The position numbers were made by a program, and so were the translations under genes. 64,000 nt of DNA, taken from JAGNLV01 sp964612145. GTDB taxonomy: Bacteria; Zixibacteria; MSB-5A5; GN15; FEB-12. The notes under the pieces were generated by a model, which had not been told where the DNA came from, did not search any database, and saw nothing but the letters and a program-made list of their open reading frames with translations. The stretch spans positions 62,001 through 126,000 of the forward strand of contig CAZTBP010000011.1 in the NCBI GenBank assembly GCA_964612145.1, in the 5' to 3' direction. This document shows positions 59,344 through 64,000 of this stretch, one piece after another (position 1 is the first letter of the stretch; every line of letters starts with the position of its first letter).

Positions 59344-60606
59344 ATGAGGTGCAGGTTGGTAATTTTTGCGATTGCAGGTCTGCTGGCCGGTATGGCAAGT
59401 GATGTTGTTTCGGAAACGGTCTGGGATATCAGCGGCCAAGTGAGGTTGCGGGAGCAAGCTGATGACAAGTCATTTGTCGCCCATCGCGGGGCTTTCACCT
59501 TTTATGAGATACGCACGCGTGCCGCAGTCGGCGCCGTAATTGAAGACAACACACATGTCTTCGTGCAGATACAGGACAGCCGGATAGCGGGGGATGTCAA
59601 TCAGTTTGGTGAGCGAACGTCGGGGACTCTGAACGATTCCAAGAACGTTGATCTGCATCAGGCTTTTGTGAAGATCGACAACATTTTTGGCGAGGGCTGG
59701 GGGGGTCTGGGCGGCCGCTTTGAGTACAATCGAGGGAATCAGCGAGTGTTTGGGGGTGTTGGCTGGCACAATATCGGGCGGTCTTTCGAGGGCGCCATGT
59801 TGTGGTATCACCGGCCCACATTCAGGATCGAGCTTTTCAACATGTACCTGCGTGAGATGCAGACTCCGTGTGACGAAGAGGATTTTATGCTGGGTGGTAT
59901 CTATGCCAATGTTACCGACTGGAATCTCGATCTGTTCGCCTTTATCGAGTTTGACCGACGCAACTCCGGTTTTCCAGCAACGGCCAATGATCTGGAGCGG
60001 CTGAACATCGGTACCTACTATCAGCGCACCTCCGGGGACTTTGATGTGGAGCTGAACGGCGTTTATCAGGTCGGTGAAAAGTCGGATCCGAGTCGCGCTG
60101 CGCTCCAAGAGCCACTGGACATTTCGGCTTTCATGTTCACTTTTGAGGGCGGATTTTCGTTTGCCGGTGAGCGCAACGCTCGCGTGGCAGCGGGGATCGA
60201 CTACAGTTCCGGCGACGATGACCCGACCGATAACGAGGTCAACACCTACCAGAACAGCTACTACACGGGTCACAAGTTTCGCGGGCACATGGACTATTTT
60301 ATAACGTCCGGAGCGGCCGGGTTGGTGGATATCATCCTGCGAGGGCAGGTCGATCCTCTGCGCGGCTGGACGCTTAAGGGCGACTTGCATTTCTTTACTA
60401 CGGCCGCGGACTACGTATCACCGATAGATGGGGCAACGACAAAGGATGTCGGGGTGGAATTTGATCTGTCGGTATCAACGACACGGGTCGCGGGGGTGCT
60501 CTTGCAGGTAGGAATTTCGGTCTTCGCACCGTCGGAGGATTTCGCCGGATTTGCCGATCCTGACCCTGGAGTCTGGACATATTCGATGGCAACCGCTAAT
60601 TTTTGA
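59344..60606 (+). CDS. Outer-membrane beta-barrel, alginate-export-like
   Basis: A 420-residue porin-like protein starting at MRCRLVIFAIAGLLAG, chosen because GGAGG lies 8 bp upstream; an open frame runs back to 59209. After the signal peptide come many amphipathic strands with aromatic girdles (GFSFAGERNARVAAGIDYSSGDDD is one, residues about 264-287), and the C-terminal residue is Phe. WDISGQVRLREQADDKSF and GRFEYNRGNQRVFGG resemble Alginate_exp barrels. Substrate unknown. A hairpin at 60702 follows. Confidence 0.85.
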   Translation: MRCRLVIFAIAGLLAGMASDVVSETVWDISGQVRLREQADDKSFVAHRGAFTFYEIRTRAAVGAVIEDNTHVFVQIQDSRIAGDVNQFGERTSGTLNDSKNVDLHQAFVKIDNIFGEGWGGLGGRFEYNRGNQRVFGGVGWHNIGRSFEGAMLWYHRPTFRIELFNMYLREMQTPCDEEDFMLGGIYANVTDWNLDLFAFIEFDRRNSGFPATANDLERLNIGTYYQRTSGDFDVELNGVYQVGEKSDPSRAALQEPLDISAFMFTFEGGFSFAGERNARVAAGIDYSSGDDDPTDNEVNTYQNSYYTGHKFRGHMDYFITSGAAGLVDIILRGQVDPLRGWTLKGDLHFFTTAADYVSPIDGATTKDVGVEFDLSVSTTRVAGVLLQVGISVFAPSEDFAGFADPDPGVWTYSMATANF

Positions 60607-60701
60607 GTGTTCCGAGGCTGAACAGAATAGTGGACGAAAGTCGTTGAAATCCTTGCGGATCGCAACCGCACAGGACATATTACGTACTTATATACGGAAG
60701 C

Positions 60702-60724
60702 GGGACCGGGAAATAACCGGTCCC
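60702..60724 (+). terminator. Hairpin between the barrel and LiaF-like genes
   Basis: GGGACCGG (60702-60709) and CCGGTCCC (60717-60724) form a perfect 8-bp stem. No T-tract. Confidence 0.45.
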
Positions 60725-60759
60725 TGTCCGTAAGGTCCTGTAAGGAATGGAATTAAGTT

Positions 60760-61503
60760 ATGACCGCCAAGAAAGCGACACTGGGCATCGTCCTCATTGC
60801 ACTCGGATTCCTGTTGCTGCTGCAGTCGCTGGATATTTTGGAGTTTCGCGATTTCTGGCGGTACATATTCCCGTTAGGTTTGATCGGGTTCGGTGCCTGG
60901 TTGATTGTCCGCAAGCGTCAGGAGACGGAACGTGCCGAACAACATCGCCAGCATGACCAGTACGGCTACACCCCTCCCCCGCCGCCGGGATCATCGGGCG
61001 GCAGCCAGCAGGGCTGGGGTGATATTCATGTTCAGACCTCCGATGATCCTGATCCGGGACAGCCGGCCGGAGGCTACACCCACTCAACAGGAGAGCCCCG
61101 GGTGTCGGAGGCGCCGTCAAGCGGCGGGGCCGGGAAGCTCCAGTACAACAAGCTGCTGGGTGATATGTTTATCGATCTGGGCAACCAGGGGGTTCAGGAT
61201 GTTGAGGTATCGATGGGGCTGGGCGACGTTGAGATTAAGCTGCACGGTGCTCAACTGGGGACGGGATTGAATCGGATGATTATTTCGACGTTTTTGGGTG
61301 ATGTACGGATTCTGGTACCGCAGGGAATGGAGATTTTTGTTCACGGATCCAATTTCATTGGGGCTATTGATGTGCTCGGGAAAAACTCGGACGGTTTCGG
61401 AAATAATATCGACGCGCAGACAGCGAATTACAGCAGCGCCGAGAAGCGGTTATATATTGCCGCAAATACGTTTTTGGGGGATATTCGGGTCTATTTCGTG
61501 TAG
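60760..61503 (+). CDS. LiaF-like membrane protein
   Basis: A 247-residue protein. Two N-terminal membrane segments (ATLGIVLIALGFLLLLQSL; FPLGLIGFGAWLIV) are followed by a Pro/Gly-rich linker and a C-terminal beta-helix-like domain with repeats such as LLGDMFIDLGNQGVQDVEVS, FLGDVRILVPQGMEIFVHGSN and FLGDIRVYFV, the cell-wall-active antibiotic response (DUF2154) pattern. LiaF proteins inhibit envelope-stress kinases; no such kinase is adjacent. The ribosome site is weak. Confidence 0.82.
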   Translation: MTAKKATLGIVLIALGFLLLLQSLDILEFRDFWRYIFPLGLIGFGAWLIVRKRQETERAEQHRQHDQYGYTPPPPPGSSGGSQQGWGDIHVQTSDDPDPGQPAGGYTHSTGEPRVSEAPSSGGAGKLQYNKLLGDMFIDLGNQGVQDVEVSMGLGDVEIKLHGAQLGTGLNRMIISTFLGDVRILVPQGMEIFVHGSNFIGAIDVLGKNSDGFGNNIDAQTANYSSAEKRLYIAANTFLGDIRVYFV

Positions 61504-61530
61504 GCGCCTGATTACAGAGAGGCATTGTTT

Positions 61531-61557
61531 GCTCGGCATTGGTTCGAGCGTTTTTTT
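61531..61557 (+). terminator. Rho-independent terminator of the LiaF-like gene
   Basis: GCTCG (61531-61535) and CGAGC (61545-61549) form a short stem followed by G and T7. Confidence 0.6.
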
Positions 61558-61564
61558 ATGCCTG

Positions 61565-62917
61565 TTACAGGATATAGCGGCTTAAGTCTTCGTCCTCGAC
61601 AATGTCCGCCAGTGCGCTGTCGACCTGCCTGGCGGTGATGACGACTTTTTTCTTTTTCACCGGCGGTTCGAAGAGGATGTCCTCCAGCAGGGTTGTCATC
61701 ACCGTGTGAAGGCGCCTGGCGCCGATATTTTCGGCTTCGCTGTTTACGTGCTCGGCGTATTCGGCGATTTTGCGCACGGCCTGTTTCTGGAACTCCAGCT
61801 TGACATTCTCAGTTTGGAGCAGTGCCTGGTACTGCAATACGAGCGCCGATTTCGGTTCGGTGAGGATCCGTTCGAAATCATCGGCGGTGAGGGAATCCAG
61901 TTCAACCCGAATCGGGAACCGTCCCTGCAGCTCCGGTATCAGATCGGAGGGTTTGGCACCGTGAAAGGCGCCGGCGGCGATAAAGAGAATATGGTCGGTT
62001 CGGACCATGCCGTACTTGGTGTTGACGGCACAGCCTTCGACAATCGGGAGGATATCGCGCTGTACGCCTTCGCGGGAGACATCGGGGCCGGTGCGAGAGT
62101 TGTCGCCAACAATCTTGTCTATTTCGTCTATAAAGACGATTCCCGCCTCCTGGACGCGATCCATCGCCTCGGCGATGCATTCATCGAGATCAACGAGGCG
62201 GTCCATTTCCTGGTTGAGGAGGAATTTTCGGGCCTCCGCGATCGGCATTTTTCGGCGGCGGGTCTTTTTGGGCATGAGGCCGGAGAACATGTCCTGGAAA
62301 TTGGCCGAGAGTTCTTCCATTCCCATCGGTGAAAAGATCTCGACTACAGGTGACTGGCTTTGCGGCGTTTGGACTTCGACCTCGCGGTCGTCGAGTTCGC
62401 CGGCGAGCAGTTTCTTGCGAAATTTCTCGCGAGTCTTGGCGATGGAGTCGGCCAGCGGGGCCTCGGCGCTCTCCCCCGGTTTGGTTTCGGGTGAGGGCAT
62501 CAGCAGCAAATCCAACAGGCGCTCGGTAGTGTTCTTCTCGGCGCGTTCGCGGACGAATTCCATCTTTTCGGTTTTGACCATGTTGACGGCGATATCGACC
62601 AGGTCGCGGGTCATCGATTCGACATCGCGGCCGACATAGCCGACCTCGGTGAATTTAGAGGCCTCGACCTTGATAAACGGCGCGCGGGCAAGATCGGCCA
62701 GACGGCGGGCGATTTCGGTTTTGCCGACACCGGTGGGACCGATCATGATGATGTTGTTCGGCATAATTTCGCCTCGGAGGTCATCGGTTACCTGCTGGCG
62801 CCGCCAGCGGTTACGCAGGGCGATGGCGACTGACTTCTTGGCTTTATCCTGACCGATGATGTACTTGTCGAGGTGTTCGACGATTTCCTGGGGAGTGGGA
62901 TTTGGGATTGAGTTCAT
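61565..62917 (-). CDS. hslU: ATP-dependent protease ATPase subunit HslU
   Basis: A 450-residue AAA+ unfoldase that feeds HslV. QEIVEHLDKYIIGQDKAKKSVA is the N-terminus; Walker A GPTGVGKTEIARRLA; VEASKFTEVGYVGRDVE the pore-loop (GYVG); an I-domain of about 130 residues with a Ser/Glu-rich linker; Walker B IVFIDEIDKI; and a C-terminal end DEDLSRYIL matching the tail that enters HslV. The ATG at 62917 overlaps the hslV stop (ATGA). A longer open frame lies inside hslV. Confidence 0.96.
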   Translation of the reverse strand: MNSIPNPTPQEIVEHLDKYIIGQDKAKKSVAIALRNRWRRQQVTDDLRGEIMPNNIIMIGPTGVGKTEIARRLADLARAPFIKVEASKFTEVGYVGRDVESMTRDLVDIAVNMVKTEKMEFVRERAEKNTTERLLDLLLMPSPETKPGESAEAPLADSIAKTREKFRKKLLAGELDDREVEVQTPQSQSPVVEIFSPMGMEELSANFQDMFSGLMPKKTRRRKMPIAEARKFLLNQEMDRLVDLDECIAEAMDRVQEAGIVFIDEIDKIVGDNSRTGPDVSREGVQRDILPIVEGCAVNTKYGMVRTDHILFIAAGAFHGAKPSDLIPELQGRFPIRVELDSLTADDFERILTEPKSALVLQYQALLQTENVKLEFQKQAVRKIAEYAEHVNSEAENIGARRLHTVMTTLLEDILFEPPVKKKKVVITARQVDSALADIVEDEDLSRYIL

Positions 62918-63453
62918 TTTATCGTTTCGACCGTAATTTCGTGGTTGGTAAAGACACAGATGTCGGCGGCGATTTCGAGCGCTTTGACGGCGATTTTTTC
63001 GGCCGACATGCGCGGGTTGGCATAGATCAGGGCACGGGCGGCGGCCAGCGCATAGGTACCGCCGGAACCGATTGCCAGGATGCCGTCGTCCGGCTCGACA
63101 ACGTCGCCGTTGCCGCTGACCAGAAATATCCGTTTGCCGTCGGTCACACTGATGAGGGCTTCGAGGTTCTTGAGCATTTTGTCCGTGCGCCATTCTTTGG
63201 CGAGTTCGACCGCGGCCCGCTGGAGATTGCCGGAGAACGCATCGACTTTTTGTTCGAGTAGTTCGTACAGGGCCAGTGCATCGGCGGCGCCGCCGGCAAA
63301 TCCGGCGAGAATCTTGCCGTCGTGCATAACCCGGACCTTGTTGGATTTCGACTTCATAATCGTGTCGTCGAGCGTCACCTGACCGTCGCCGGCCATAGCG
63401 GCTTTGCCGTTGTGGACAATTCCGATGATAGTTGTTGAGCGCGTACGCATCAT
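62914..63453 (-). CDS. hslV: HslV threonine protease subunit
   Basis: A 179-residue proteasome-like peptidase. The Thr nucleophile begins TTIIGIVHNGKAAMAGDGQVT, after a short propeptide of six residues (MMRTRS), whereas E. coli HslV begins M-TTI. GFAGGAADALALYELLE, AAVELAKEWRTDKMLKNLEAL and AIGSGGTYALAAARAL all match. A second ATG 3 bp on is better placed relative to AGGGGAG. It overlaps hslU and lies 8 bp after xerC. Confidence 0.95.
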   Translation of the reverse strand: MMRTRSTTIIGIVHNGKAAMAGDGQVTLDDTIMKSKSNKVRVMHDGKILAGFAGGAADALALYELLEQKVDAFSGNLQRAAVELAKEWRTDKMLKNLEALISVTDGKRIFLVSGNGDVVEPDDGILAIGSGGTYALAAARALIYANPRMSAEKIAVKALEIAADICVFTNHEITVETIK

Positions 63454-63461
63454 CTCCCCTG

Positions 63462-64000
63462 TTATTCTTTGCCGCCCGATCGGGGGTGGGCTTTGCGGTA
63501 GACTTTTTTCATCGCCTCGGCGGTAATGTGCGTGTATTTCTGTGTGGTTGACAGAGACGCATGGCCGAGGATTTCTTTTATGAGCATCAAGTCGGCGCCG
63601 TTTTCCAGAAGGTGTGTGGCGAAGGAGTGGCGCAGCGTATGGGGTGTGAAGTCCATACCCCGTTTTCGCCCGAACTTTCGCACGAGGCGGTCGATAGACC
63701 GCACACTCAATGGCTTGCCGTATCGGTTTAACAGCAGACGGTCGGTAACGGTGCCCTTGCTTTGTAGAAAACGCTCGCGTTCGATGAGATACTCTTTAAG
63801 GTCGGTCAGGGTCTCCTCCCCGACCGGGGCGATACGGACCTTGTTGCCTTTGCCGGTGACAGTGATGACACCCTGTCGGAGGTCGATATCAGACAGGCGC
63901 AGGCCGGCGAGTTCTTCGCGTCGTATGCCGGTTGCGTACAAGAGGGCGATCATGATGAAATCGCGGCGGTAGAAGAACGTCCGAGAGTCGCTATCGCCGA
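63462..64000 (-). CDS. xerC: Tyrosine recombinase XerC (N-terminally cut by the window edge)
   Basis: The C-terminal about 179 residues of a tyrosine recombinase; the frame remains open to position 64000, so the N-terminal core-binding domain is outside. The catalytic set is visible: Arg in LLYATGIRREELAGL, Lys in TVTGKGNKVRIAPV, His-x-x-Arg in FTPHTLRHSFATHLLENG, then His in LKEILGHASLSTTQKYTHI and the nucleophile Tyr in QKYTHI. The xerC-hslV-hslU order is the codV-clpQY arrangement found in Bacillus. XerC resolves chromosome dimers at dif. Confidence 0.93.
   Translation of the reverse strand, partial: GDSDSRTFFYRRDFIMIALLYATGIRREELAGLRLSDIDLRQGVITVTGKGNKVRIAPVGEETLTDLKEYLIERERFLQSKGTVTDRLLLNRYGKPLSVRSIDRLVRKFGRKRGMDFTPHTLRHSFATHLLENGADLMLIKEILGHASLSTTQKYTHITAEAMKKVYRKAHPRSGGKE

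Noticed and set aside
1..64000. tRNA, rRNA and CRISPR arrays
   Set aside because: No tRNA-like cloverleaf, rRNA segment or regularly spaced repeat array was recognised on reading the spacers; a covariance scan was not possible here.

Overview
The window looks like chromosomal DNA of an uncultured, GC-moderate bacterium of the FCB superphylum, most likely candidate phylum Zixibacteria or a close relative. The clues are exported proteins ending in dockerin-like doublets (VNVxDLTYLIxFLFxGG), others ending in type IX-style sorting tails (QNYPNPFN...), a Bacteroidetes/Chlorobi-style single-polypeptide cytochrome b SdhC, many lipoproteins and outer-membrane barrels. The lineage is an inference from protein style; there is no rRNA gene in the window.

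Layout. 0.1-7.1 kb (minus strand): a peptide/amino-acid catabolism island with an M1-like metallopeptidase, class 3 L-asparaginase, tryptophanase, two lipoproteins, a 47-residue membrane protein missing from simple ORF lists, and a DinB/YfiT protein. 7.2-12.1 kb (plus): DUF481 barrel, LytS-type histidine kinase and LytTR regulator in one overlapping operon, followed by a possible LytTR operator and a large FG-GAP/UnbV/dockerin-like exported protein. 12.1-18 kb: lone citrate lyase alpha subunit, a truncated ABC-F ATPase, peptide deformylase and small envelope proteins. 18-19.7 kb: a REP-associated tyrosine transposase with flanking hairpins and a 5' partial duplicate. 19.7-29.7 kb: sucCD, three adjacent secreted proteins with possible cohesin-like domains, and sdhCAB behind a near-consensus sigma-70 promoter. 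30-36 kb: ADP-ribosylglycohydrolase, MBL hydrolase, threonine aldolase, cold-shock protein, polyprenol/diacylglycerol kinase and a double-parvulin lipoprotein.

36.2-47.7 kb (minus) is the most striking part: pilS, pilC, pilT and pilB are contiguous with an MglA-type small GTPase that carries a long disordered tail, and with four separate Roadblock/LC7 proteins (two simple, one fused to a membrane domain, one fused to TPRs), plus a DUF4388 (PATAN) protein. It reads as the control module of a type IV pilus motor. comEC (with a degenerate nuclease-like domain) and murJ lie just upstream, so pilus-driven DNA uptake is a possible output.

51.7-64 kb: rpsT; a ParB/Srx-like protein; an M28 peptidase with dockerin-like tail; a hotdog thioesterase; a lipoprotein; argF; an alginate-export-like barrel; a LiaF-like membrane protein; and the xerC-hslV-hslU operon, with xerC cut by the window edge. 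No tRNA, rRNA or CRISPR array was recognised.
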